Origin: Petrosia ficiformis
Taxonomy: Eukaryota; Porifera; Demospongiae; Haplosclerida; Petrosiidae
DNA length: 64,000 bases
Direction: 5' to 3'
NCBI GenBank assembly: GCA_947044365.1
Contig: OX345646.1
Location: 5,007,327-5,071,326 of the forward strand
In this document: piece by piece, positions 1 through 10,653 of the stretch
How the letters are laid out: each line of letters opens with the position of its first letter
How positions within the stretch are numbered: the stretch's first letter is position 1
The notes under the pieces: generated by a model
What the model saw: the letters and a program-made list of their open reading frames with translations, nothing else
What the model was told of the DNA's origin: nothing
Databases searched by the model: none
Translations under genes and position numbers: made by a program

Positions 1-502
1 AAGCTTGGAGAAAGCTTAAGGCCAGAAGGTGGATTTTCTCCTTTGTTTCTATTATAAAGATACAAATATATTAACTTCTTTTCTAACTAGGTTTGGTCTG
101 TTAATGATGGCTGAACGAACTTGAACTGGAAACAATTTCCTGCTAACAATCGTTTCTAATGCAATGGACTTCTCACGAGTGCTAATCAAAGTAAGCGTTT
201 GAAAATAATTATACATACTAGCCCAAATCTTCAATAATTATCATCTACATTCACGGTATGATGTACTGCCTTTTAGGGCTGACTTATAATATTGATTTAT
301 TGATTATTGAGATATTTTTTTGGCGATCACAATAATGATTATAACATCACCATAATTACATGTACCATGTGTGTCTGTGCATGCACAATTATGATTTTGA
401 CAGTTTTCTTTTAAAGCATCATTAAGCTTAACAGTCACTACAGCTTTTCATGATATCTAGATATAGCTACATGTATTTCTGCAGTAAAGCAAGGACATAG
501 TT

Positions 503-900
503 CTTTCTCTACCGCCCTCCTCTTGCTCTGTCCCTCTCGCTCCTTCCCCTCTTTTCCCCCCTCCCTCTCCTCTCTCTCAACCTATCCACCCCTCTCTTTC
601 CCTCTCTTCTCACCCCCCTTACCTTATCCCCTCTCATCCTTCCCTTCCCTCCCTCCGCACTCTCTCCCCACCCCTCCCTTCTCATCCTCCCTTACCTCCT
701 CCCCTCTCCCTCACCCTACCCTTCCCCCCCTCCCTCCCTTCCCCTCTCTCTCAACCTACCCACTCCTCCCCTCTCATCATCCCTTACCTCCTCCCCTCTC
801 CCTCACCCTACCCTTCCCCCATCCCTCCCCTCCCCTCTCTCTCAACCTACCCACCCCTCCCCTCTCATAATCCCTTACCTCCTCCCCTCTTCTCCTCTTA
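503..900 (+). repeat. CT-rich minisatellite and polypyrimidine tract
   Basis: About 400 bp of almost pure pyrimidine on the plus strand (CCTCCCCTCTC, CTCTCAACCTACCCAC units, imperfect tandem copies of about 85-90 bp). It ends directly in the TCTTAG acceptor of the ZDHHC exon, so it also serves as a very long polypyrimidine tract. The open reading frame over it (S/P/L only) is not a gene. Confidence 0.85.
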
Positions 901-901
901 G

Positions 902-1077
902 TTGTCGTTTTCTCATTCAACATGTACATCCTGCTACTACTCCCCTTGTATTCCTTGGAGCACTTGGTCTCTTCTATTCTTTGATGTTCCTATTTAAAAC
1001 TGGTTGTACAGATCCTGGATTCATCCCCAGAGCTAGACCAGATGAAGCAGCATATAGTCAAACATTAGGAGATAAAG
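902..1077 (+). CDS. ZDHHC9/14/18-like palmitoyltransferase, exon with TM2 and TDPG motif
   Basis: The exon reads from the AG at 900-901 to a GT donor at 1078. It encodes a hydrophobic stretch followed by TDPGFIPRARPDEAAY, which matches the juxtamembrane DPG motif and the RxxPDEAA block of the ZDHHC9/14/18 branch of protein S-acyltransferases (membrane enzymes that attach palmitate to cysteines). The frame is open throughout and ends in phase 1. The acceptor lies at the end of a 400-bp pyrimidine tract. The catalytic Cys-rich DHHC part should follow but is not found downstream. This could be a live gene with missing assembly or a broken copy. Confidence 0.75.
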
Positions 1078-1114
1078 GTTTTATTGAATTACTTGTTTGG
1101 CACTCATTCTATCT

Positions 1115-1345
1115 GTAGATATATTTATCACTCTATCTATTTATCCATCGATGCATCTCTATTCATTCATTTACATGTGCATGTACCTATCTATCTATGT
1201 GTCACTCTATCTATTTACATGTATCTATCAATCCATCTGTATTCATCCATCTACATGACTATATATTCACATGTACCCATCTAGCTATGTATCACTCTAT
1301 CTATCTATTTATCTATGGATCCATTTTTATTCATCTATCTACATG
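1115..1345. repeat. Degenerate ATCTATCT microsatellite
   Basis: Repeated ATCTATCTATTTATC and ATTCATCTAC units with interspersed ACATGT. No coding signal. Confidence 0.8.
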
Positions 1346-1490
1346 TAATTATCAAGTGATCTATATATCTACATTGTATTTATTAAAGAATAACAAAAGA
1401 TTTATGAACATATAGGGATATCAAAACTAAAAAACACACACAACATTTACTTCAATCGTTATACTCTCTCGGTTATACTCTCTTCATTAG

Positions 1491-1517
1491 ATCCTAATAC
1501 CACAGCACAAGGATATG
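1491..1517 (+). CDS. Possible small ZDHHC exon
   Basis: After TTCATTAG the sequence continues the phase left by the exon ending at 1077 and reads DPNTTAQGY, then meets a GTAGGG donor-like site. In ZDHHC9-type proteins a short polar PQGQ-like linker stands here before the Cys-rich domain. The match is short, so this is tentative. Beyond it the frame runs into a TA microsatellite. Confidence 0.3.
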
Positions 1518-1527
1518 TAGGGACACC

Positions 1528-1531
<4 letters not shown>

Positions 1532-1572
<41 letters not shown>
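1532..1572. repeat. (TA)n microsatellite
   Basis: Uninterrupted TA dinucleotides for about 40 bp. Confidence 0.9.
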
Positions 1573-1575
<3 letters not shown>

Positions 1576-1576
<1 letters not shown>

Positions 1577-1735
1577 CAGTATATTAGTGTTTCATTTCCA
1601 CACTACAGTAGTTCAACAGTAATTTTAACAGCAATTTTAACAGTAAGTGATGCACTTGTCAATTGAACACCACAGTAGTGAGACAGTAATTATTATATTA
1701 TACTGACAGTAGAACTAAGATAATTATTGTGATAT
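1576..1735 (+). mobile_element. CAGTAATTAC-type MITE, copy 1 (partial)
   Basis: Carries the family core (CACTACAGTAGTTCAACAGT, CAATTGAACACCACAGTAGT, CTGACAGTAGAACTAAGATA) shared with more than a dozen loci in the window. Full members have inverted ends reading TACAGTATATGTCAATAAAA. The left end of this copy is truncated against the TA repeat. Confidence 0.7.
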
Positions 1736-1740
1736 TTTAT

Positions 1741-2196
1741 TTACATGTACATGTACTGCATGTTATTTGTTATTGTATGTACATGTACATGTACATGCTT
1801 GTCAATACAATATTGTATATACATGTATACAGTACACCATACATGTACATGTATATACATGTACATGTACATATACATACATCAAAGATGTACATACACA
1901 AACATTATACATCTACATATATATACATATGCATACACATAAATTATACATGTACATACATACATGTACATGTACATATACATACATGTTACATATACAT
2001 ATATATATATATATATAATTATATATATAATTATATATATATAATTATATATATATGTGCATACATCATACATGTACCTATGCATACATGTACATACATC
2101 TGTATATATACATATATATATACACATGTACATACATACATCATACATGCACATACACAAACATTATACATGTACATAATTATACATACATGTACA
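1741..2196. repeat. TACATGTACATA microsatellite region
   Basis: Alternating purine/pyrimidine TACATG, ATACAT and TATATA units. Long open frames here (Y, I, H, T, C, M only) are artefacts. A related tract lies at 15490-16100 in the duplicated unit. Confidence 0.85.
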
Positions 2197-2204
2197 TGTA
2201 CATA

Positions 2205-2875
2205 TCGTATAGTGGGTTTTATTGGCGAAGGAGAAAATTTGGCCATTTGGCAAATTTATAAAAATCGACAAAATTAATTCCCGCCAACAATTGATTAATT
2301 AATTAATTAAAATCGCAAATGGGATTGGCCCTATTGGACAAGCACATGAACTCACGTGAATAGTGATTTTGACACTGCAGGCTAGTCCAGGATGTCTATA
2401 TAACAATATTTTCAGAAGAAAGAAGAGTCAGATTGTTTGACAACTTCACCACCTTGTGGATCTTCACTTAAACAAAAAGAGATTATGTGTGTGTGTATGT
2501 ATGTATGTATGTATGTATGTATGTATGTATGTATGTATGCATGTACATGTATGTATGTATGTATGTATGCATGTACATGTATGTATGTATGTATGTATGT
2601 ATGTATGTATATATATATGTATGCATGTACATGTATGTATGTATGTATGTATGCATGTACATGTATGTATGTATGTATGTATGTATGTATGTATGTATGT
2701 ATGTATGTATGTATGTATGTATGTATGTATGTATGTATGTATGTATGTATGTATGCATGTACATGTATGTATGTATGTATGTATGTATGTATGTACGTAC
2801 GTACGTACGTACGTACGTACGTACGTACGTACATGTATGTATGTATGTATGTACGTACATGTGTACGTATGCATG

Positions 2876-2915
<40 letters not shown>

Positions 2916-3312
2916 CACTCAGACAGACACACGTGTATACACATAACATAGAGTATGTTATTGCATCAACAAATTTATTCATGCAGCCAGCATTCAGATC
3001 TGAATACAAATTATTGAAAACAATTTATGTGTTTGCAAAACAGTGTTCATAAAGGATGAAAAGAAACGGTTTGCCCTCTGGGAGATTTATAATAAAGGAA
3101 ACAGAAATTGATTGACCAATCTTAGTAACTACAGAAGCTATCAAATGAATAACAAACAGATTGATAAAGCAAACCATCTTGTGAAAAAAGCTATAGAAGA
3201 AGACCTGTTTACTAAGAGAGGAAAGTAATTATTCGGCAAATTAAATCTCGCCAAATCACTGATTTTCTCCTATTCACCAATATTTCCCTCACCAATAAAA
3301 CCCGCTGTACGG
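2205..3312. mobile_element. CCGTATAGNGGGTTTTATT MITE, long copy with internal ATGT expansion
   Basis: The left end reads CGTATAGTGGGTTTTATTGG and the right end is its inverted counterpart, AATAAAACCCGCTGTACGG. The flanks read TAT and TAT, as expected for a TA target duplication (mariner-like). Inside are a shared core (AGAAGAAAGAAGAGTCAG, CTTCACCACCTTGTGGATC) and a 430-bp (ATGT)n tract. A further segment at 3000-3230 contains AAGCTATAGAAGAAGACCTG, which the short copy at 16105-16442 also retains. Confidence 0.75.
2487..2912. repeat. (ATGT)n microsatellite with ATGC/ACGT variants
   Basis: About 425 bp of ATGT tetranucleotides interrupted by GCATGTACATGT, an ACGT block (2793-2831) and a terminal TA run. 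All six frames are open because the unit lacks stops. These frames are not genes. Confidence 0.95.
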
Positions 3313-3318
3313 TATACA

Positions 3319-3455
3319 TCTACATACATGTACATGTACATATACATATACATACATCATACCATGTACATATACATACATGTACATATACATACATGTA
3401 CATATATATACATATACATATGCATACATGTACATATACATACATGTATACACAC
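3319..3455. repeat. TACATGTACATATA microsatellite
   Basis: Same composition as 1741-2196. It reaches the acceptor of the ZDHHC TM3 exon. Confidence 0.8.
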
Positions 3456-3458
3456 AAG

Positions 3459-3547
3459 GAACTATCAATACTTCTATCTATTCTTAAATACTATATGTAT
3501 TGTTGGTGTGTATATGATGGCTATCAATGTTACAGTGATTGTATCAG
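3459..3547 (+). CDS. ZDHHC-like palmitoyltransferase, TM3 exon
   Basis: The exon follows an AAG acceptor at 3456-3458 and ends at a GTGAGT donor. It encodes NYQYFYLFLNTICIVGVYMM and more hydrophobic residues. This matches the (R)NYRYFYLF start of transmembrane segment 3 that directly follows the DHHC Cys-rich domain in ZDHHC9/14/18. No later ZDHHC exon (TM4, TTxE motif) is visible before the beta-helix gene at 4401. The preceding acceptor region is a TACATA/CACA microsatellite rather than a pyrimidine tract, so splicing there is uncertain. Confidence 0.6.
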
Positions 3548-3689
3548 GTGAGTGAGATTTTAATTAAACTTGACCTTTAAATGAAAGGTCATTCACACTA
3601 AAATAATACCTTTAGTTTGGAATGACTAATGATCATTTTACCATTACCATTTTCATATAATTATCCTTCCTGTTTTTTTTGTGTATGTC

Positions 3690-4400
3690 AAATTTCAATC
3701 CATTGCTTCATTACAACTAGCTAATGCATTCATTAATTTTCTCAACTTTAGGATATATTATATGGAAAATGACAAGATGATTTTACAGCAATATTTACAG
3801 AACTGCCAGTTCCAGTTTTCAGATGCATTCTCAATATCCCACATTTGTAGTACTTTATGCTTATGTACAAGACATTTTCACTGAATTTCAATCACTCATA
3901 TTTTAGCTATATACAATTGCTACTATGGACTACCAATATTATGAGTTATAAAACATTTTAACAACACTACACCTAACTTGCATTCAAAAACTGGATGGAA
4001 ACAAGAATAATAAAAAAACATTTTCAATAAGAATATGAAGGGATGTCAAAACCTAATAAGTATGTGAACAAGACAGGATGGGTAACAGCAGGAACAAAGC
4101 TAAACAAACCAATTCCATATAACCAAAATCAAAAAATACATATATAGGTTTTTTTAACAGTACTATTATAAATAACTATATTAATACATTACAGTTCATA
4201 ATACACAACATAGTTTAATATAATTTGATTGTATTTGTGTGGGATGCGCTGTGACCACTAGTTTTTCCATATAAATACAGGGAGCTAAGTCACTCTCTTA
4301 TACATTGCTAGTTTGTTTCTGTTCTTGTATACAGACTGTGATATAAATCTTGAGTTAACAGGCTCCAGTTTTCTCTCTCTCCTTGTATTGTGGTATTCAC
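3690..4400 (+). promoter_or_regulatory. 5' flank of beta-helix gene A with TATA box
   Basis: This segment is shared, with small indels, with 17695-18705 upstream of gene B, so the promoter was duplicated with the gene. A TATAAATA box lies at 4270-4277, about 130 bp before the ATG, followed by conserved GAGCTAAGTCACTCTC and a CT-rich leader ending at the ATG. The TATA box and leader are conserved in both copies, which supports function. Transcription start is inferred. Confidence 0.6.
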
Positions 4401-7400
4401 ATGATGTCACTGCTAATTCTCAATCAAAAGGTTTTGTATCTCGTATTGTTGATCACTTTACTGAGTGGATTAACATCAGCTAATCAAAATATCACTATAT
4501 ATGTTAAAAAAGATGGAATTGACCAATCAGAATGTATGGAAGGAAAGGAATCTATTTCATGTCATACATTGTCCTATATCTTGGATCAGATCAATAATAC
4601 AAATAATGACACCTTTAATGGAACAAAAAGTTCAGTGTATGTGTATATAACATACTCTCAAGAAATAACTAATTTGTCACATATACAGTTACTAGTTAAC
4701 TTGTATCTTATTGGAGTTGATAATCCTGTTCTTAATTTCAGTGGACTTCATCATTTCTTTATTCTTCAAGGTGGATGTAATTTTTACTCTGAAAATATTA
4801 CCTTTAACAAGATTTCGTTATTAATTTACTCCTTTGTAACAGTGAGTTTTAATAAGTGCATATTCACTGGCACACTAGAACTAGCTGGCATTGAAGGTTT
4901 GTATATAGGGTACATTTACAATGTTACTATAAGCAACTGTTTATTTCATAACAATGATGCTCAATCGATTCGAAATGTATCAAATGTGGAAATATCTGGA
5001 TGTGAATTTTATCAAAACAAAGGTCAAGATCATTCTATATTGATTGCTTTCGCACAAGTTCACAGTCTTACTATAAGCAACTGTTTATTTCATAACAATG
5101 ATGCTGATTCAGACCTTATATGCATTTATAATGTATATAATGTGAAAATATCTGGATGTGAATTCTATCAAAACAAAGTTCAAGGTGATCTTATAGAGAC
5201 TTATTTGGGTTATTTTTTTGACATGGAAAAATGCAGTATTTATGACAATAATATAAAAGACACAATATTTTATTTGGTAAGTTCCAAATTTGAGTCGACG
5301 TTGATTAGCACTAATTGTCTGTTCTCTAATAACACATCTGGTGGGTACATTTTGGAAATTACGAGTAATAGATTATACATGTCAAATATAAATCTTAAAA
5401 GTAACAAGATAAAATGGATAGAATATAGTATTATACAAATAACATCAATACTTCTCTCTCAAGAACAGAATTTGAACATATGTAATATTAATTTTATTAA
5501 CAACACTGGAACAGGACTTAAGCTGAAAAAGGTAATAGTGTATTTCAACAATATAACATTTTATAATAACACTGGTGTTTATGGAGGAGGAATGTCATTG
5601 TATCACACACATATCTATCTCACTGGACCTCTAATATTTGAAAGAAATACAGCTCTTTATGGTGGAGCTATTTATATTGCAACAAGTAACATATTTGTCA
5701 ATGCATACTGTACCACATTTGAACAGATAACATTTACCAGTAATTCTGGAAGTACACTTGGACCTGATGTTTTCATTGAGGATGGATTTTCAGTTAGTGA
5801 CATAATTTATTATACCTTTCTGTGTATTAATGACACTATATCAAATCATGTAAGGGGAGACCATATCATTTCTGGTCCATATAATATTACTATTAATCCA
5901 CAAAGTAATTCCACAATTATTACTCTGTTTCCTGGACAGAAACTGACATATTCAGCTAAAGTTACTGATTATTTTGGTAACTTGACATCTTGTTTAGTAA
6001 ATATTATTTTAGAATGTGGAAATAATGTTTGTGAACATGTGCAATTAACTGGTGATGCACAATCATTGCTTTCAACTAATCAGTTCATAACTAATCTATA
6101 TCTGTCATCTAATGTTGATCATCATGATCATTCATTAAAACTTCGGTTTTTATGCTTGGATACAAATGCTGAAGCATATGCAAATGTGAATCTAACAACT
6201 TGTCCTTTGGGATATGTTTTTCAAACACTTCAAACATCTCAACCAATCCAAGGGACATGTGAATGTGTGGATATAGCTAGTGATGATATACAATGTGATT
6301 TTGTGTTGGGTGTAGCATGTATTAGACATGGTTACTGGTTAGGAAAAATAAATGCAGATGATGTACTGGAGGATACTCTCAATGACACAGCTCCATGTCA
6401 GTATCCAAATTGTAAGACTGACTTACTACCTTGTCCGATCATAGGACTATCTCAGATTTATAACCGGCTTCCTATTACTCAAGATGAACAATGTAATGGA
6501 TTATATGGTGGATTATTGTGTAGAAGTTGTAGAGAAGATGCTGTGTTTAGTTTTGAAGCTGTTAATTGTATTCCATCATCAGATTGCAAACCATGGCAAC
6601 CTTATGTTACTTTAGTACTTGCAGTTATATTTCAACTTGTTCTGGGATTTGGGATTGTAATAGGACTAAAAGCAAGCTTTAAGACAGGTATTGGACATTT
6701 GTATGGACCTCTATTCTTCATTGCTGTACTCAGACTTGTACATTTTGGATACTACAAAGAAAATGCTCACCTAGAATTCACTGTTTCAATATTTCAATCC
6801 ATTCTTCTGCTTAATTTAGAGGTTTTTGGTAACATTCCATGGTGTTTCTTCTCCAATATTAATCCATTACTGAACTACTCTCTCCATTTTCTTGGTCCAT
6901 TTATTATTGCAGTTGTACTATTATCAACAGTATTACTAGCTCGGTATTATCCAAGACAATTCTTGTCTCTACAGAGTTCACCAGTTCAAGCTATTTGTCT
7001 CCTCATTCTTCTTTCCTTTTGGTCTGTTTCTGATACTTGTATTCAACTATTGAAACCAACTACTACACTGAGAGGCCATGGAGTTAAAGGATGGAGAGTT
7101 GCTCTTCAACCAAATATACAATACCTCAAAGATCCATATCATATTGTCACTTGGATAATTTCAACAGTTCTTCTCATATTTCTACTCGTCCCTTTCATTT
7201 TATTGTTGTTTTTCTCACCACTTTTGAGACGTAAGTTCAACCTCACTCATATTCAACCATTACTTGATGCATTCCAGTCGTGTTATAATGACAAGTGTCG
7301 CTGGTACTCGGGAGTATATCTACTATCTTGGATAATTTTAAATATCAACATGCCTTACTATGTGATGGAGATTATTCTTATTGCTGTTGGTACATTACAT

Positions 7401-7796
7401 TTCGTGATACATCCTTACAAGTATCAATGGCTGAATATTGTTGATACACTCTTACTAACTGATCTAATCATGCTTGCTGTCTTTACATCAGTCGATTTAC
7501 CAAATGGTATACATAAAGAGACAGTACCTATTAGTTACATATTGGTAGTGTCACCTTTGACATATATTACATTTGGTGGAGTGTGGATCATTAGTGTGAT
7601 TATAATAAAATGGTGCAAATGTAAAGTGTTTACTGGTAAGAATACTAATGAAGAAGAAATGGTAAATTTATTAGAAGATGAGGAAGAAGAGGAGGTAGTG
7701 GACAGTGGATATAGAGACATTCATATTGGAGTAAGTTCAACAGTTGTGGAGCGTCCTCTTTGTAGGAGAGAATCACTGATATTTGATGATAATTAA
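4401..7796 (+). CDS. Beta-helix repeat, Cys-rich, multi-pass membrane protein A
   Basis: Single-exon gene of 1131 codons. The first ATG in frame is at 4401; an upstream TTG is not a start. Residues 1 to about 28 form a signal peptide. Residues about 30-500 are N-glycosylation-rich parallel beta-helix repeats (units such as NVEISGCEFYQNKGQ and LTISNCLFHNNDA) and include polymorphic-membrane-protein style FERN...GGAIYIA motifs. A Cys-rich juxtamembrane region follows (LCRSCREDAVFSF, CIPSSDCKPW). From about residue 731 there are nine or ten hydrophobic segments, including HPYKYQWLNIVDTLLLTDL, then a cytoplasmic acidic tail (EDEEEEEVVDSG). Location and a receptor or adhesion role are inferred. 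The TM region might be TRP-like or GPCR-like, which I cannot decide. It is a paralogue of the gene at 18706. Confidence 0.9.
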   Translation: MMSLLILNQKVLYLVLLITLLSGLTSANQNITIYVKKDGIDQSECMEGKESISCHTLSYILDQINNTNNDTFNGTKSSVYVYITYSQEITNLSHIQLLVNLYLIGVDNPVLNFSGLHHFFILQGGCNFYSENITFNKISLLIYSFVTVSFNKCIFTGTLELAGIEGLYIGYIYNVTISNCLFHNNDAQSIRNVSNVEISGCEFYQNKGQDHSILIAFAQVHSLTISNCLFHNNDADSDLICIYNVYNVKISGCEFYQNKVQGDLIETYLGYFFDMEKCSIYDNNIKDTIFYLVSSKFESTLISTNCLFSNNTSGGYILEITSNRLYMSNINLKSNKIKWIEYSIIQITSILLSQEQNLNICNINFINNTGTGLKLKKVIVYFNNITFYNNTGVYGGGMSLYHTHIYLTGPLIFERNTALYGGAIYIATSNIFVNAYCTTFEQITFTSNSGSTLGPDVFIEDGFSVSDIIYYTFLCINDTISNHVRGDHIISGPYNITINPQSNSTIITLFPGQKLTYSAKVTDYFGNLTSCLVNIILECGNNVCEHVQLTGDAQSLLSTNQFITNLYLSSNVDHHDHSLKLRFLCLDTNAEAYANVNLTTCPLGYVFQTLQTSQPIQGTCECVDIASDDIQCDFVLGVACIRHGYWLGKINADDVLEDTLNDTAPCQYPNCKTDLLPCPIIGLSQIYNRLPITQDEQCNGLYGGLLCRSCREDAVFSFEAVNCIPSSDCKPWQPYVTLVLAVIFQLVLGFGIVIGLKASFKTGIGHLYGPLFFIAVLRLVHFGYYKENAHLEFTVSIFQSILLLNLEVFGNIPWCFFSNINPLLNYSLHFLGPFIIAVVLLSTVLLARYYPRQFLSLQSSPVQAICLLILLSFWSVSDTCIQLLKPTTTLRGHGVKGWRVALQPNIQYLKDPYHIVTWIISTVLLIFLLVPFILLLFFSPLLRRKFNLTHIQPLLDAFQSCYNDKCRWYSGVYLLSWIILNINMPYYVMEIILIAVGTLHFVIHPYKYQWLNIVDTLLLTDLIMLAVFTSVDLPNGIHKETVPISYILVVSPLTYITFGGVWIISVIIIKWCKCKVFTGKNTNEEEMVNLLEDEEEEEVVDSGYRDIHIGVSSTVVERPLCRRESLIFDDN

Positions 7797-7799
7797 AGA

Positions 7800-8650
7800 A
7801 AAAAAACAGTTTTTTTTCTTAAATTAATATCTGTTTTTGCAAGTTATTTTGTTAATTAAACATTAGTGTTTAGTGATGTTTTAGTTTGTCATGTAACATG
7901 TAGTACATTTATATTTAGCCAAATATGTCCATGTACTTTAGTGTACATAATACTACTTGTATATTACATGTAGTAAATGCTTGTAATTGTTTTAAGAATA
8001 ATATTTTCTTGTCATTGGATCGATTATAATACATGTTATTTACAGAAACACAAAATAAAATTGACTTAATATACTGTTCTATGCTTGGAAATGCAATACT
8101 GTGTTTATTATAATTGGCTAAAGTTGATGTGACTGCCCAGTGCAAGTAGACAAACATTTAAGCCCTACACAGCCATGCAAAGTGAATCATGCCAAGACAC
8201 CAAGGATGAGAAGATTCAGCATAGTGTAATTTTTAATGTAGCTACATCTCCTTAATTATCATGAACAACATTGGTTTGGCAAATCTAAAAATATATTTGG
8301 TCATTGAACAAGATGTGACAAAGTTAATTTGGAACCTAATCCTAAAACCCATTTTTTGCGCTAAGTGATATTATGGTGCAGAAATCAACATATATTTTTA
8401 CAGAATTATGAATACTTTTAGTATTGTTATGGCATATCAGTTTTAGTATCATTATACACAACTAGCTAATGTCCCGTAGATGTCATTCAAACAGTTCACA
8501 ATTTATATGTGTATGATAATGACAATGCTTACATGTATATAACACTTCTTAAAAATGAATAGACTCACAGTGCAGAACTCTCGCCACAAATGCGATTAGG
8601 AAACAAGAATGATTACTGACAAGAAAATAATTGCAGAATATACTTGACTG
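7800..8650 (+). repeat. Duplicated 3' flank, copy 1
   Basis: Homologous to 11750-12590 and 22168-22990 (shared GTTAATTAAACATTAGTG-type start, TTTAGCCAAATATGTC, CAAGGATGAGAAGATTCA). It is the 3' UTR and flank of the beta-helix genes. Confidence 0.85.
8054..8059 (+). terminator. Poly(A) signal AATAAA of gene A
   Basis: AATAAA in the conserved context ACAAAATAAAAT, about 260 bp after the stop. The same context occurs at 22405 after gene B. Confidence 0.45.
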
Positions 8651-8755
8651 GGCTTATTAATATGCTATGTGCTATTCTAATTTCCTCGTTAAGCCACAAT
8701 TGGTCAAAACACTTGTAAAAAAAAAACACATTCCGATTGCCCCAAAACAGGTTAA

Positions 8756-9426
8756 TAGTTGAGCACAGTTTTATGCAGTTGTTAGATTCACCTATGCATT
8801 AATTGAAGCCAATCAAAATAGAAATGAGCTAATTAGTATGGCTTCAAAAGACAGATTTGCTACTGAACTAACAAAAGATGATATAATGCAAGCAATTCAA
8901 AGCAGAATACCAAAGAAAACCTTGCAGACAACAAAATGAGCATATGGTATTTGGAATTCATGGTGCAAAATAAGATTCGAATTAACACAAATGACAGTTA
9001 GCAGAATGAATGAGCTATTAACACAGTTCATAATGGAAGCAAGAAGCCAGGACATTGAAGTTTATCCACCAAAAACATTGCTTCTCTACAACGCCATCTA
9101 AAAGAAAATGGTAGATTTGAAATTGAACTAATCCGACATTTGCTTTAACAAGAAAAACACTTGATGCTAAAATGAAAGCGTCAACATAAACGTCTATCAC
9201 AATTGAACTTCATTAGTACATCAACACAATTGCAGCCTAATCTTTAAGCACTCTAAAATATTCGGGCTGCACCTTCATATTTTCTAGTGTTCTCAAGCAA
9301 ATGGAATGCAATAGTGTTGGTTATAGTACTCTAATGAGGGTTCTAACTATTACATAGTATAAGAGCAGTGCCTTTTACAAACAGAAACATTGTAGAAATG
9401 GTAGTAATGTACTAGTAAATGGTTAC
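8756..9426 (+). mobile_element. Insertion with GTTAA flanks carrying a recombinase fragment
   Basis: Unit 1 has 671 bp here that are absent from the duplicated unit, where the site reads CACGTTAACTACAG at 23177-23190. GTTAA occurs on both sides (8751-8755 and 9427-9431), so this is a 5-bp target duplication or the short direct repeat expected of recombinase insertion. No terminal inverted repeats were seen. It contains the pseudogene at 8838. Confidence 0.6.
8838..9291 (+). pseudogene. Decayed DUF3504 / Crypton-type recombinase fragment (ZMYM/QRICH1-like)
   Basis: The frame from 8838 reads DRFATELTKDDIMQAIQSRI, PKKTLQTTK, IWNSWCKIR, NELLTQFIMEAR and then VYPPKTLL. This is the pattern of the DUF3504 N-terminal region (IPKxT, W..W...R, L..F..E.R...G..YPP.TL) found in ZMYM2/3, QRICH1 and Crypton-derived proteins. 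It is broken by TGA at 8937-8939, where the family has Trp, by TAA at 9099-9101, and by several later stops. It is dead. The assignment rests on motif memory, not on a search. Confidence 0.55.
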
Positions 9427-9584
9427 GTTAAGTACAATTGTTTTAGTTAACTATAACAAAATCCCCTTTTAGTAAGACACTATATGACTAACTAAACTAT
9501 AACTAATTAACTATAACTAACTAAAATGAAAATTAGTTAGTTAACTAAAACTGCCAAATAACTAAACTAAAAGCTTCAGCATAC

Positions 9585-9690
9585 AGTGGTAACCAATTTA
9601 TTAACCGTTCTGGTAACCGATTTAGTAATCATTCTGGTAACCAATTTAGTGATCGTTCTAGTAACTGATTTAGTAATCATTCTGATAAGT
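9585..9690. repeat. 24-bp minisatellite, copy 1
   Basis: Units of the type TTCTGGTAACCGATTTAGTA with a 24-bp period, about 4 copies. Related arrays are at 12605-13060 and 23335-23490. Confidence 0.85.
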
Positions 9691-9718
9691 ATTGAAGTCC
9701 AGTTTTTTGAGTATTTCG

Positions 9719-9756
9719 TTAATCTTCCAACTCAGATGTTTCATCATCAAAAGATT
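9719..9756 (-). pseudogene. Diverged copy of CNK terminal exon 25
   Basis: On the minus strand an acceptor CACCTTAG is followed by a frame reading SFDDETSELED and TAA, against [11 protein letters not shown] in the exon at 23842. Acceptor and stop are retained. It lies downstream of CNK on the same strand, so it is either a fossil of the segmental duplication or an alternative last exon. No exon 24 copy accompanies it. Confidence 0.55.
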
Positions 9757-9796
9757 CTAAGGTGAAATACAAATGTAATAGTGACCTAATTATCAA

Positions 9797-10609
9797 AAAG
9801 GGGCAGTTTCCTGTAAAATAACGAGCGCCGTCGGGACGGGACCCTCACCTACGTGGCAAATAATAAAAACTATAATTTCGAAATATAATATGCTAAAAGA
9901 TTATAATTATCATTGCTCGTTTGTATGGTCATATAATAATGAGAATGTTTACTTCAGATTGTTTAGTTTGTGTATAAAACATATTAAGTTATAAAACCGT
10001 ACTGGCATGTTAGTTTTTATAATAATATTATAATAGATATAGATATATATATATATATATAAATTATATAAACTAACATGTCACTACTTATTACTTAGTA
10101 TGATTATACTAGTCTCTTCCTTGTCTATACTATAAGTCTTACATTTTAGTCTCTGTATTATCTGAAAGAAGAAAGAAAGATCCTCAATTCGTCTTGTGAA
10201 ATATTCCACAAAGACAGCATAGATAGGTCCTCAAAACTGCTGACGTTCGAGTAACGTGCACAGCACATGACTTTGAAAAATTGAAATAGGTGGAGTTTGA
10301 AAGTAATGGAGAATGCTTGGAGCCAGTACTCGATGTTGTAGCAACCACTACCCAAATTTTGTTTGCTTTTATGTAGTGCTTTGCTAGCGATAGTCATGAT
10401 ACAGGAGTAGTTATGTTTTGATGTGTCCAGATGCCTCCACGAGTCTTCTCAAGTCTGGAAACAGTAACCGTGAGTTATAAACATTGTGATAACTTTATAA
10501 CCGAAAGGTTTAAGAAGAATTCCTACGTTATTTTTTGTCCTTGTATAATTTTAAGTCTACCAGTACCCCTTTTGAAATGTCAATGTTTTTATTTTTCCAG
10601 AAAAATTGC

Positions 10610-10653
<44 letters not shown>

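Noticed and set aside
523..870. 115-codon Ser/Pro/Leu-rich frame
   Set aside because: Pure pyrimidine tract. It is the acceptor region of the ZDHHC exon, not a proline-rich gene.
2412..3052. Tyr/His/Thr and Met/Cys/Val frames
   Set aside because: (ATGT)n microsatellite. The same applies to 31837-32361, 44046-44549 and 53589-54220.
4383..4400. Upstream TTG start for gene A (and 18688 for gene B)
   Set aside because: TTG initiation is not expected in an animal gene. The ATGs at 4401 and 18706 give good signal peptides.
7535..7720. Minus-strand 61-codon frame opposite gene A
   Set aside because: Antisense shadow of the acidic tail (GAA/GAG codons read as Ser).
9018..9200. Minus-strand 60-codon frame
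   Set aside because: Antisense to the decayed DUF3504 block. No motif of its own.
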